Positions 1 through 7,597 of a stretch of 64,000 nucleotides of DNA are shown piece by piece. The DNA comes from Bacteroides sp. UBA7333 (GTDB lineage: Bacteria > Bacteroidota > Bacteroidia > Bacteroidales > Bacteroidaceae): positions 39,489 to 103,488 of the forward strand of contig DKPN01000062.1 of the NCBI GenBank assembly GCA_002471195.1, read 5' to 3'. Every line of letters starts with the position of its first letter. Positions within the stretch are counted from its first letter, which is position 1. The notes beneath the pieces are model-generated. The model did no database searches. It worked only from the letters and a program-made list of their open reading frames with translations, and was not told the DNA's origin. Both the position numbers and the translations under genes were made by a program.

Positions 1-60
1 TAACCTGCTTTTTGTCTATAATAATTATTTCATTATTTATTTCTTTAGTAAAAACATTTA

Positions 61-297
61 CTAACCAATAAAAACATTAACATTCAAATAGACCATTATT
101 TCGTGATCATCCGTACAAATAATCTCAATCTTATCTTCACGGGCAAGCCATCCCATAGCAGCTGCCAATTCGATATCGCTAAGATCAGAAGCCTTTTTTA
201 GATCTTCGAAATTCCATTTGTTGTTGTCACTAAGTAAATGCCATAATTTCCCGGCACTCATACCTATTTCCTTTTTATCAAAACAGTCCATAGCCAT
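61..297 (-). CDS. Small winged helix-turn-helix (DUF2582-type) protein
   Basis: A 78-residue soluble protein. From about residue 13 it carries the pattern of the DUF2582 winged-helix family: MSAGKLWHLL, then an acidic/aromatic stretch, then DLSDIELAAAMGWLARE, which is the recognition-helix-like region typical of the family. The C-terminal part (DKIEI...VYLNVNVFIG) would form the wing strands. The start could be Met1, Met3 or Met13; no ribosome-binding sequence decides it, and the family core starts only at Met13. It stands alone, divergent from the decayed poxB. Members are common in Bacteroidales and presumed to bind DNA, but their target is unknown; I assign no function beyond the fold. Confidence 0.75.
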   Translation of the reverse strand: MAMDCFDKKEIGMSAGKLWHLLSDNNKWNFEDLKKASDLSDIELAAAMGWLAREDKIEIICTDDHEIMVYLNVNVFIG

Positions 298-519
298 ATT
301 ATCGTAGATTGAATAAATTAACAGTTATATATTATAACATCAAACCTATATCATTTGTTAGTAAGGAAACTTCATTTTTAGCAGAACATAACTAATCATC
401 ATTTTACACCTACGATAAATATATCGTTAATCGTCAATAAACTAAAACAATAGATAAACTTTAATGATTATGCATCCTTATAATATTTAAGTATTAATCA
501 TTAATATTTTAACACGGAT
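298..519. other. Intergenic region, nothing identified
   Basis: AT-rich spacer between the winged-helix gene and the poxB remnant. I found no convincing TAnnTTTG promoter word on either strand, no hairpin with a T-run, and no coding signal. Confidence 0.5.
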
Positions 520-1139
520 ATAGCGAAAAAAATAGCACAACAATTGGTAGATTGTCTCGAAAAAAATGATATTAAACGTATTTATGCCATCACTGGCGAT
601 AGCTTAAATGAAGTAAATAATGTAGTTAGAGAAAACGGTAATATCGAATGGATCCATGTAAGACATAAAGAGGTTGGTGCATATGCATCGGTAGCAGAAG
701 CCCAATTAACCGGAAATATAGCATGTTGTGCAGGTAGTAGTGGCCCAGGTCATGTACATCTAATAAATGATGATGCTCACCGTTCGGGAGATCCGGTTAT
801 TGCTATTGCATCAACCATATCTTCCATAGAGTTTGGCATGCGTTATTTTCAAGAAACTAATTCCACAAAGCTATTCGACGATTGCAGTTATTAAAGTCGT
901 TTGTAATACACGATCCTAAAATGGTAGAAGATACATTAAAAGAAGCTTTCTTCACTGAAGGTACTGTTTTAATTAATGTAATGGCCGATCCTAATGCCCT
1001 TGCTATGCCACCTATCATTGACAAAGATCAAGTGGAAGGTTTCACTAAGTTCATGTACAAATTAATGATAGATGGTCGTTCACAAGAAGTCATTGATATC
1101 ATCGATTCTAACTTTAAACATATCAAAGAGATATTTTAG
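520..1139 (+). pseudogene. poxB: Decayed pyruvate oxidase/dehydrogenase (PoxB-like)
   Basis: Remnant of a thiamine-diphosphate-dependent pyruvate:quinone oxidoreductase. Part one (frame from 520) reads IAKKIAQQLVDCLEKND and continues with the PoxB N-terminal landmarks ITGDSLN, RHKEVGAYASVAEAQLTG, CAGSSGPGHVHLIND and YFQETNSTKLFDDCSY, then stops at 894. Part two, in another frame from about 890 to 1139, is the PoxB C-terminus (PNALAMPPIIDKDQVEGF, GRSQEVIDI). The central region of roughly 400 residues (FAD-binding and most of the TPP-binding domain) is missing. The codon where the initiator ATG is expected (520-522) is ATA. Three lesions (lost start, large deletion, frameshift at the junction) make it non-functional. 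Orthology is inferred from remembered PoxB sequence. Confidence 0.85.
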
Positions 1140-1162
1140 AACAATAAGTAACATAAAAAATT

Positions 1163-1200
1163 CCCCACTTCAGAAATCGACTGAAATGGGGATTTTTTTT
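1163..1200. terminator. Bidirectional terminator between poxB remnant and groEL
   Basis: An 11-nt arm CCCCACTTCAG (1163-1173) pairs with CTGAAATGGGG (1181-1191), apart from one mismatch. A run of eight T follows on the plus strand (1193-1200). On the minus strand the hairpin is followed by AATTTTTTATG, so it can end groEL transcription from the other side. Confidence 0.8.
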
Positions 1201-1217
1201 TATGATAAGTGATAATA

Positions 1218-2855
1218 TTACATCATACCACCCATACCGCCCATACCTGGTGCACCCATTGGCATTTCGGGTTTATCTTCTTTTTTCTCAACAATCACAC
1301 ATTCTGTAGTTAAAAACATACCTGCAATAGAAGCTGCGTTTTCAAGTGCAACGCGAGTAACTTTAGCTGGATCTACAACACCTGCCGCATAAAGATTTTC
1401 GTAAATATCCATACGAGCATTGTAACCATAATCACCTTTTCCTTCGCGTACTTTAGCCACTACTACAGCACCTTCTTTGCCTGCGTTGAATACAATTTGG
1501 CGAAGTGGTTCTTCGATGGCACGTTTAATGATTTCGATACCGGTTGTTTCGTCAGCATTATCGCCTTTCATACCTTCAAGACAATCGATAGCACGAATAT
1601 AACCTACACCACCACCAGGAATAATACCTTCTTCGATAGCCGCACGAGTTGCACGCAATGCGTCATCTACGCGATCTTTCTTTTCTTTCATCTCAACTTC
1701 AGAAGCAGCACCTACATAAAGTACAGCTACCCCACCCGACATTTTAGCCAAGCGTTCTTGAAGTTTTTCACGATCATAATCAGATTTGGTTGCAACGATT
1801 TGAGCTTTAATTTGATTGCAACGTTCGGTAATAGCTTCTTTGTTGCCTGCGCCATTTACGATAGTGGTATTATCTTTCGAAACAGTTACTTTATCGGCCG
1901 TACCTAACATTTCGAGAGTCGCTTGTTCTAAAGTCAAACCTTTTTCTTCGCTAATTACGATACCACCTGTAAGGATAGCAATATCTTCTAACATCTCTTT
2001 ACGACGATCGCCAAAACCTGGAGCTTTCACTGCACAGATTTTCAATTGAGAGCGCAAACGGTTTACGACTAATGTAGTTAATGCTTCGCTATCAACATCT
2101 TCGGCAATTACTAATAGCGGACGTCCTGTTTGAACAGCCGGTTCTAGAATTGGTAAGAAATCTTTTAAGTTCGAAATTTTCTTATCGTATATTAAGATGT
2201 ATGGTTTTTCCATTTCGCATTCCATCTTTTCAGTGTTGGTTACGAAGTATGGAGAAAGATAACCACGATCGAATTGCATTCCTTCTACCACTTCTATATT
2301 CGTTTCAGTACCTTTAGCTTCTTCGATAGTGATAACACCATCTTTCGATACTTTACGCATTGCATCAGCAATCAATTTGCCAATGGTAGGATCATTGTTG
2401 GCAGAGATAGTTGCTACTTGTTCAATCTTATCATAGTTGTCACCTACAGTTTCGGCTTGACCTTTAATACACTCAACAACTTTTGCAACGGCTTTATCTA
2501 TACCACGTTTGATATCCATAGGACTTGCACCGGCAGTCACATTTTTTAAACCTTCGTTTACAATTGCTTGTGCCAATACAGTAGCAGTAGTAGTACCATC
2601 ACCAGCATCATCACCAGTTTTAGATGCTACCTCTTTAACTAATTGGGCACCTGTATTTTGATAAGCATCCGACAATTCAATTTCTTTGGCAACTGTTACA
2701 CCATCTTTAGTAATATGAGGTGCGCCAAATTTCTTTTCGATAATTACATTACGACCTTTAGGACCTAATGTTACTTTTACTGCGTTAGCCAAAGCGTCAA
2801 CACCTTTTTTAAGTTGATCGCGAGCTTCTATATTGAATAAAATTTCTTTAGCCAT
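1218..2855 (-). CDS. groEL: Chaperonin GroEL (60 kDa)
   Basis: ATP-driven folding chaperonin: fourteen subunits form two stacked rings that enclose unfolded cytosolic proteins under the GroES lid. At 545 residues it has the family's normal length. Visible landmarks are the N-terminal equatorial segment with VTLGPKGRNV, the ATP-site loop DDAGDGTTTATVLAQ, the apical segment, KAPGFGDRRKEML, the second equatorial segment with RVDDALRATRAAIEEG (the family's ATPase aspartate lies here) and the Gly/Met-rich tail ending GMGGMGGMM. It lies 41 bp downstream of groES on the same strand, the usual groESL operon. The shared promoter is upstream of groES. No CIRCE element was seen. Confidence 0.98.
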   Translation of the reverse strand: MAKEILFNIEARDQLKKGVDALANAVKVTLGPKGRNVIIEKKFGAPHITKDGVTVAKEIELSDAYQNTGAQLVKEVASKTGDDAGDGTTTATVLAQAIVNEGLKNVTAGASPMDIKRGIDKAVAKVVECIKGQAETVGDNYDKIEQVATISANNDPTIGKLIADAMRKVSKDGVITIEEAKGTETNIEVVEGMQFDRGYLSPYFVTNTEKMECEMEKPYILIYDKKISNLKDFLPILEPAVQTGRPLLVIAEDVDSEALTTLVVNRLRSQLKICAVKAPGFGDRRKEMLEDIAILTGGIVISEEKGLTLEQATLEMLGTADKVTVSKDNTTIVNGAGNKEAITERCNQIKAQIVATKSDYDREKLQERLAKMSGGVAVLYVGAASEVEMKEKKDRVDDALRATRAAIEEGIIPGGGVGYIRAIDCLEGMKGDNADETTGIEIIKRAIEEPLRQIVFNAGKEGAVVVAKVREGKGDYGYNARMDIYENLYAAGVVDPAKVTRVALENAASIAGMFLTTECVIVEKKEDKPEMPMGAPGMGGMGGMM

Positions 2856-2896
2856 GATTTATATCTTATTTAAAAATGAGATTTATATTAATATTA

Positions 2897-3169
2897 TTAA
2901 CCCAAAATTGCAAGTACATCGCTCTGACGCATGATTAAGTATTTAGTACCTTCCATTTCAAGTTCGGTACCTGCATATTTTCCATACAATACAGTATCAC
3001 CTACTTTTAGTACCATTTCCTCATCTTTAGTACCGTTTCCTACTGCCACAACTTCACCTTTCAAAGGTTTTTCTTTTGCTGTATCAGGGATGATAATACC
3101 GCCAATTGTTTTTTCTTCTGCTGGTGCAGGAAGAATCAACACTCTGTCTGCTAATGGTTTAATGTTCAT
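2897..3169 (-). CDS. groES: Co-chaperonin GroES (10 kDa)
   Basis: Seven-subunit lid of the GroEL folding chamber. The 90-residue length is normal. It starts MNIKPLADRVLI and contains the mobile-loop region around EEKTIGGIIIPDTAKEKP, the VVAVGNG strand and the closing GDTVLYGKYAGTE...YLIMRQSDVLAIL. It is the first gene of groES-groEL. The upstream region holds a -7-type promoter word, a small palindrome and a 10-bp direct repeat rather than the CIRCE operator used by HrcA in many other bacteria, so its heat-shock control may be different. Confidence 0.98.
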   Translation of the reverse strand: MNIKPLADRVLILPAPAEEKTIGGIIIPDTAKEKPLKGEVVAVGNGTKDEEMVLKVGDTVLYGKYAGTELEMEGTKYLIMRQSDVLAILG

Positions 3170-3249
3170 AATTACTTTTATTTTAATGATTATTTATATA
3201 TTTAGTTGAATCTTTGTTTGAAGTTATACAAAGACACAACATAAATAAC

Positions 3250-3305
3250 CAAAACTATGCCAAAATGTTTTTACGATAATATCGTCATAACATTCTGCCA
3301 AAATG
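3250..3305 (-). promoter_or_regulatory. Putative groESL promoter with palindrome and direct repeats
   Basis: On the minus strand TAGTTTTG (3250-3257) matches the Bacteroidetes -7 word TAnnTTTG, about 80 nt before groES. The expected -33 area overlaps the palindrome ACGAT-AAT-ATCGT (3273-3285). A perfect 10-bp direct repeat TGCCAAAATG flanks it at 3258-3267 and 3296-3305. A role as operator is inference. Confidence 0.45.
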
Positions 3306-3342
3306 ACACTAAATAAAAATAATCTATTCAAAATAAAATACA

Positions 3343-3350
3343 TACCTTTG
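3343..3350 (+). promoter_or_regulatory. -7 promoter element of the porin gene
   Basis: TACCTTTG matches TAnnTTTG, 35 nt before the ATG at 3386. No good -33 TTTG lies at the usual spacing. Confidence 0.55.
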
Positions 3351-3385
3351 CGCCATTAATACAATACAAATACATCACATTTATC

Positions 3386-4633
3386 ATGAGTAAAAGAAAC
3401 ATGTTGATGGCTACCCTTTTATGCTTAAGCTGTCTAAGTATCTTCGCACAAGACAAAAAGTTTAAATTCAAATTTTACGGTCAAATTCGCACTGACATCT
3501 TTTATAATAGCCGTGCAAACCAAGAGCTGATTGACGGACTGTTTTATATGTATCCGTTAAATAAACTTCCCGATGCCGATGGAAAAGATTTAAATGCACG
3601 TTTCAGCGGAAACTTTTATGCATTGACTACCCGTTTTGGGGTAAACATCAACGGACCTAAAATTGGTAATGCTACTACATTTGCAAAAATAGAAGGCGAT
3701 TTTAGAGGTGCTGGTACCACACTCTATACTGTTCGGATGCGTCATGCCTTTGTACAGTTAAATTGGAAACAATCTGATTTATTATTAGGTCAGACATGGC
3801 ATCCTCTTTTTGGTGAGGTATATCCCAAAGTCATGAATTTATGTACAGGTGCTCCTTTTCAACCATTTAGCCGTGCTCCACAAATCCGTTATCGCCATCA
3901 GTTCGATGGGTTTCAAGCTACAGGTGCTTTGTTATGGCAATCACAATTTCAATCGATTGGCCCTAACAATACGCGCAGTGTGAATTATATAAAGGATAGC
4001 TGTGTTCCTGAATTGTATGCCGGTATAAGCTATAGCCTTGACAATTGGTTGTTTGGCGTTGGAATTGATTTTCTTTCGATAATGCCACGTACACAATCGA
4101 GTGTAATTAGTAATGTCGATGGTATTCAATCTGAAAAAATATACAAAACCAATGCACGCGTTAATTCACTATCATACGAGGGTTATTTAAGATATACGAA
4201 CGACAACTGGTTGGTTGCTGCAAAATCGGTGTTAGGTAGTAATTTAACTCAATTGATTATGATTGGTGGTTATGGCGTAACATCGATAGATCCGAACAAT
4301 GGAAAAGAAACTTATGCTCCATTGCGCAATTCAAATACATGGCTTAATGTAGTATATGGTAAGAAATGGAAGCCGGGGGTATTTTTAGGATATACTAAAA
4401 ACTTAGGGGCAGGTCAAGAGGTAAGCAAACTTTATGGCCTAGGAACAGATATCGATCAATTATTCTCGGCAGGTATTGAGCTATCCTACAATCTTCCTCA
4501 TTGGTGTTTTGGAGTTGAATATTCTTCTACATCGGCATGGTATGGAAATATCAATTACAAAAACGGTCGTGTTAACAATAGTTCGGCAGTACATAACCAA
4601 CGAATTGTAGGAGTGGCAATGTATATGTTTTAA
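3386..4633 (+). CDS. Predicted outer-membrane porin-like beta-barrel protein
   Basis: A 415-residue exported protein. Residues 1-21 form a signal peptide ending SIFAQ. The rest alternates aromatic and polar residues as beta-barrel strands do (FKFKFYGQIRTDIFYNSR near the N-terminus), and the chain ends with VGVAMYMF, a terminal Phe as recognised by the BAM machinery. Segments such as GQTWHPLF and SYNLPHWCFGVEYSS look like trimeric porin or DcaP-like proteins, but I cannot name the substrate. It is monocistronic: own -7 element upstream and a strong hairpin terminator downstream. Localisation is fairly secure; function as a channel is inference. Confidence 0.7.
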   Translation: MSKRNMLMATLLCLSCLSIFAQDKKFKFKFYGQIRTDIFYNSRANQELIDGLFYMYPLNKLPDADGKDLNARFSGNFYALTTRFGVNINGPKIGNATTFAKIEGDFRGAGTTLYTVRMRHAFVQLNWKQSDLLLGQTWHPLFGEVYPKVMNLCTGAPFQPFSRAPQIRYRHQFDGFQATGALLWQSQFQSIGPNNTRSVNYIKDSCVPELYAGISYSLDNWLFGVGIDFLSIMPRTQSSVISNVDGIQSEKIYKTNARVNSLSYEGYLRYTNDNWLVAAKSVLGSNLTQLIMIGGYGVTSIDPNNGKETYAPLRNSNTWLNVVYGKKWKPGVFLGYTKNLGAGQEVSKLYGLGTDIDQLFSAGIELSYNLPHWCFGVEYSSTSAWYGNINYKNGRVNNSSAVHNQRIVGVAMYMF

Positions 4634-4679
4634 GTATCAAACTAAAAACGTCACATTCATAGATTATAAATGTATTGAT

Positions 4680-4740
4680 TTACCGCATTCAATGTAACAT
4701 TCATGCTTGATAAATGTTACATTGAATGCGGTAATTTTTT
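4680..4740. terminator. Very long perfect hairpin terminator
   Basis: A perfect 22-bp stem (arms 4680-4701 and 4713-4734, loop of 11 nt) is followed by six T (4735-4740) on the plus strand. It separates the convergent porin and hchA genes and can fold on both strands, although only the plus strand has a clear T-run. Confidence 0.85.
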
Positions 4741-4752
4741 CGGTTATACTTC

Positions 4753-5604
4753 TCAGCCATTAAGTAAAGTGTTGGCACACATCTTACCAAAAGCATTGGC
4801 TGCCAACGGACTATCGCCACTCAACAATTTACGATCGACCATACATGCACCGGTAATGTTCTGATTTAATAGTGTCATACCTAGCGCTGTCAACTTTTCG
4901 CCATAATACCATGGAAGATCTCCTGGTAAATACCCTATAGCAGGAAGCTGCTTATCAATTACATCGGGGAAAGAATACATTTTATACCCCTTGTATGGAT
5001 AATTTTCTTGATCAATATTAAGCGAGGCCGAAAGTAAAGCTGCCGGTCCGTGACATAAAGCCATCATATATTTATCAGTTTTAACTACCCAATCAATCAC
5101 TTTCTCTAAATCCTCATTTGTAGGCAAACTAATGAGTGCACCATGTCCGCCCGGCAAATAAACAGCCACATACTCACCCTCTGACTTCATATCATTGGCT
5201 ACCAATTTTTTTAAACTTTTAGGGGCATCTAGCTGCACTTTTAATTCATCATAAATACTTTTCACTGCTTCATCTTCGGTAGGCATTGCCCACATTTCCA
5301 AACATACCGGTTTACCCGTTGCAGTATAGATATCAATACCAAACCCTGCTGCCTGCAAATGTAGCAAAGGCACTAATGTTTCTACTGGATGGTTGCCGGT
5401 AGAAAACTTCTTACCATTTGACATCGTGAGATAACGATCTTCGGTGCAAACCACCATGATCTTTTTATTTTTATCTTTATTTCTATTGTCGTAAACCGTA
5501 TGATCATAATCGGTTTTCATAGGTACATATAATACACGCGAATATAAAGATGGTTCATAACCAATACCATCAAAAACGGGATCTTTACTAATTTCTTCAA
5601 CCAT
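4753..5604 (-). CDS. hchA: Hsp31-type glyoxalase III / holding chaperone HchA
   Basis: DJ-1/PfpI superfamily protein that converts methylglyoxal to lactate without glutathione and acts as a protein-protecting chaperone in E. coli. From the ATG at 5604 it has 283 residues, the length of E. coli HchA; a longer frame would need a TTG at 5631. It shows DRYLTMSNGKKFSTGNHPVET, the glutamate in CLEMWAMP, the PGGHGALI loop, the nucleophile elbow ALCHGPAALL (Cys followed by His) and the C-terminal DRKLLSGDSPLAANAFGK. These fit the Cys/His/Glu catalytic set of the family. It is a single gene divergent from the sulfatase. The name is secure at family level; physiological role is by analogy. Confidence 0.92.
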   Translation of the reverse strand: MVEEISKDPVFDGIGYEPSLYSRVLYVPMKTDYDHTVYDNRNKDKNKKIMVVCTEDRYLTMSNGKKFSTGNHPVETLVPLLHLQAAGFGIDIYTATGKPVCLEMWAMPTEDEAVKSIYDELKVQLDAPKSLKKLVANDMKSEGEYVAVYLPGGHGALISLPTNEDLEKVIDWVVKTDKYMMALCHGPAALLSASLNIDQENYPYKGYKMYSFPDVIDKQLPAIGYLPGDLPWYYGEKLTALGMTLLNQNITGACMVDRKLLSGDSPLAANAFGKMCANTLLNG

Positions 5605-5925
5605 AATATTAATTTTAATAAGTTCATACAATTATAATTTGAATAATACACTTTTGATTATAAAAAAGTTTATCCAACACCCGATAAAAATTCAAAATAA
5701 CACCACCTCGTCCTTATAATTCTAAAAACGACCTTAACAAACAAATGTATCAAATATATGATTCTATTTCTTTGGGGCTTTCATCAATAATTAGTATTAT
5801 TGCAAAAAGTATCGAATGATGAATTAATTTGAATATTTTGATATCAATTGTCAAAACAAAACAACTATAAAATATCAAATCGGCAAGAATCGTAACTCTA
5901 ATATTATTTATAGAACCCTTTACAT
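5605..5925. other. Divergent intergenic region hchA / sulfatase
   Basis: 321 bp. On the minus strand two -7-type words face hchA: TACATTTG at 5742-5749 and TATATTTG at 5751-5758. I found no matching word for the sulfatase on the plus strand and no other structure. Confidence 0.45.
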
Positions 5926-7512
5926 ATGCATAAAAAATTGGCAGTATCATCTATGCTCATGGCCGCCACTAGCCCTTTTCTTTTATTTTCGCAAAACACA
6001 AACCAACATCCCAATATCGTATTGATTATGTGTGATGACATGGGATTCTCTGATTTAGCGTGTTTTGGTGGCGAGATAAATACACCTAATATTGATTTAT
6101 TATCTGAATCAGGACATAATTTTACTCAATTCAAAAATACAGGTCGCAGCTGCCCTAGTAGAGCATCATTATTAACGGGATATTATCAACACAATGCTGG
6201 CATTGGGTGGATGGCCGAAGTAGATGAACATCGACCAGGCTATAGAGGACAAATTTCGAAAACAGTTCCAACTATTGCCGAAGTTTTCAAAAACAATGGC
6301 TATTCTACCTATATGAGTGGGAAATGGCATGTATCATTATACGGATCATTTGGTAAACCCAACGGAAGCTATCCCACTCAACGTGGTTTCGATAAGTATT
6401 ATGGTTGTTTGGCAGGAGGAGGAAGCTACATAACACCAAAACCATTATACAATAATCTCGAACCCGTCACTACCTTACCCGACGACTACTATTATACAAC
6501 TGCTATCACCGATTCGGCAGTTAGTTTCATCCACTCGCACCCAAAACATAAACCGATGTTTATGTATATTGCTCACTACGCACCTCACTTACCTTTGCAA
6601 GCACCCCAAAATAGAATTGATCAATGCATGGCTCGCTATAAGGTGGGATATGATATATTGAGAGAGAAGCGTTTCGCAAGATTAAAATCACTAGGTATTA
6701 TAGATAGTGACTTTCAACTGCCCACACATAAAAAAGAGTTTAATATGAATAGGCCTAGTTGGGATAGTTTGTCGGACAATCAGAAAGAAAAATGGATAAA
6801 CGATATGGCTACCTATGCGGCTATGATCGAAATTATGGACGATGGTATTGGTGAAGTGATAAATACTTTAAGAGAAAAACAAGAACTAGATAACACGATA
6901 TTTATCTTTTTGAGCGATAACGGTTCGACAAGCGAAGGCGGATTTATTAAGCAACTAATGGCCGATTTAAGTAATACACCTTATAGAAGTTATAAGCAGT
7001 GGTGTTATAATGGAGGTACAAGCACGCCCATGATTTTAACTTACGGAAAAAATATAAATAGTGATTTCGAGAAGCAGATTTCTACCATTCCTGCACACAT
7101 CATCGATATATTTCCTACTTGTTTAGATATGGCATCTATTAAATACCCATCTAAATTTAGCGATAATAAAGTGGCTCTACAAGGGGTCAGTTTAACACCG
7201 ATACTTAAAAATAAAAAGATAAAAAAACGCGATTTATTTTTTGAACATCAAACATCTTGTGCCATTATTTCAGACCATTGGAAGTTAGTGAGAAATAATG
7301 GCAAAACTAACTGGGAGTTATTTAATTTAGATATAGATCCTTTTGAGCAAAATGATGTTTCGAGTCAATATGAGCAAATTGCAAAATCTTTAGAGAAAAA
7401 ATGGAATAACTGGGCAATGAAAAATCATGTATTCCCTTTTGAATATCGCCCATGGACTGAACGAATCAATTATTATAAAGAGAAAAATCCTGATCAAGAC
7501 GGCATTGAATAA
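5926..7512 (+). CDS. Exported Ser-type sulfatase (S1 family)
   Basis: Hydrolyses sulfate esters, probably on glycans, in the periplasm or at the surface. Residues 1-22 form a signal peptide (ending LLFSQ). The alkaline-phosphatase-like core starts NIVLIMCDDMGFSDL with paired metal-binding aspartates. The modification motif is GRSCPSRASLLTG: the residue converted to formylglycine is Ser75 (Ser-Cys-Pro-Ser-Arg), not the commoner Cys. Further landmarks are MSGKWHVSLYG, YIAHYAPHLPLQAP, FLSDNGSTSEGG and WKLVRNNGKTNWELFNL. At 528 residues it has a normal length. The GH2 gene follows after 85 bp on the same strand and is likely cotranscribed, suggesting shared work on a sulfated glycan. Substrate is not predictable here. 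A Ser-type enzyme needs anSME-type activation, encoded elsewhere. Confidence 0.9.
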   Translation: MHKKLAVSSMLMAATSPFLLFSQNTNQHPNIVLIMCDDMGFSDLACFGGEINTPNIDLLSESGHNFTQFKNTGRSCPSRASLLTGYYQHNAGIGWMAEVDEHRPGYRGQISKTVPTIAEVFKNNGYSTYMSGKWHVSLYGSFGKPNGSYPTQRGFDKYYGCLAGGGSYITPKPLYNNLEPVTTLPDDYYYTTAITDSAVSFIHSHPKHKPMFMYIAHYAPHLPLQAPQNRIDQCMARYKVGYDILREKRFARLKSLGIIDSDFQLPTHKKEFNMNRPSWDSLSDNQKEKWINDMATYAAMIEIMDDGIGEVINTLREKQELDNTIFIFLSDNGSTSEGGFIKQLMADLSNTPYRSYKQWCYNGGTSTPMILTYGKNINSDFEKQISTIPAHIIDIFPTCLDMASIKYPSKFSDNKVALQGVSLTPILKNKKIKKRDLFFEHQTSCAIISDHWKLVRNNGKTNWELFNLDIDPFEQNDVSSQYEQIAKSLEKKWNNWAMKNHVFPFEYRPWTERINYYKEKNPDQDGIE

Positions 7513-7597
7513 ATGCGATTGACTAGTTACTGCTAACAAATTATTGCGATCCATCTGATTTCAACCTTTTCAATCCTAACATCAAAGTATAAACACC

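Noticed and set aside
1497..2549. Several open frames on the plus strand across groEL
   Set aside because: They are antisense to a certain groEL gene and show no domain or start signal.
3170..3385. CIRCE/HrcA operator upstream of groES
   Set aside because: No TTAGCACTC-type arm with matching inverted copy was found.
4680..4734. Long inverted repeat as an insertion-sequence end
   Set aside because: There is no transposase nearby and a T-run follows the hairpin; a terminator explains it.
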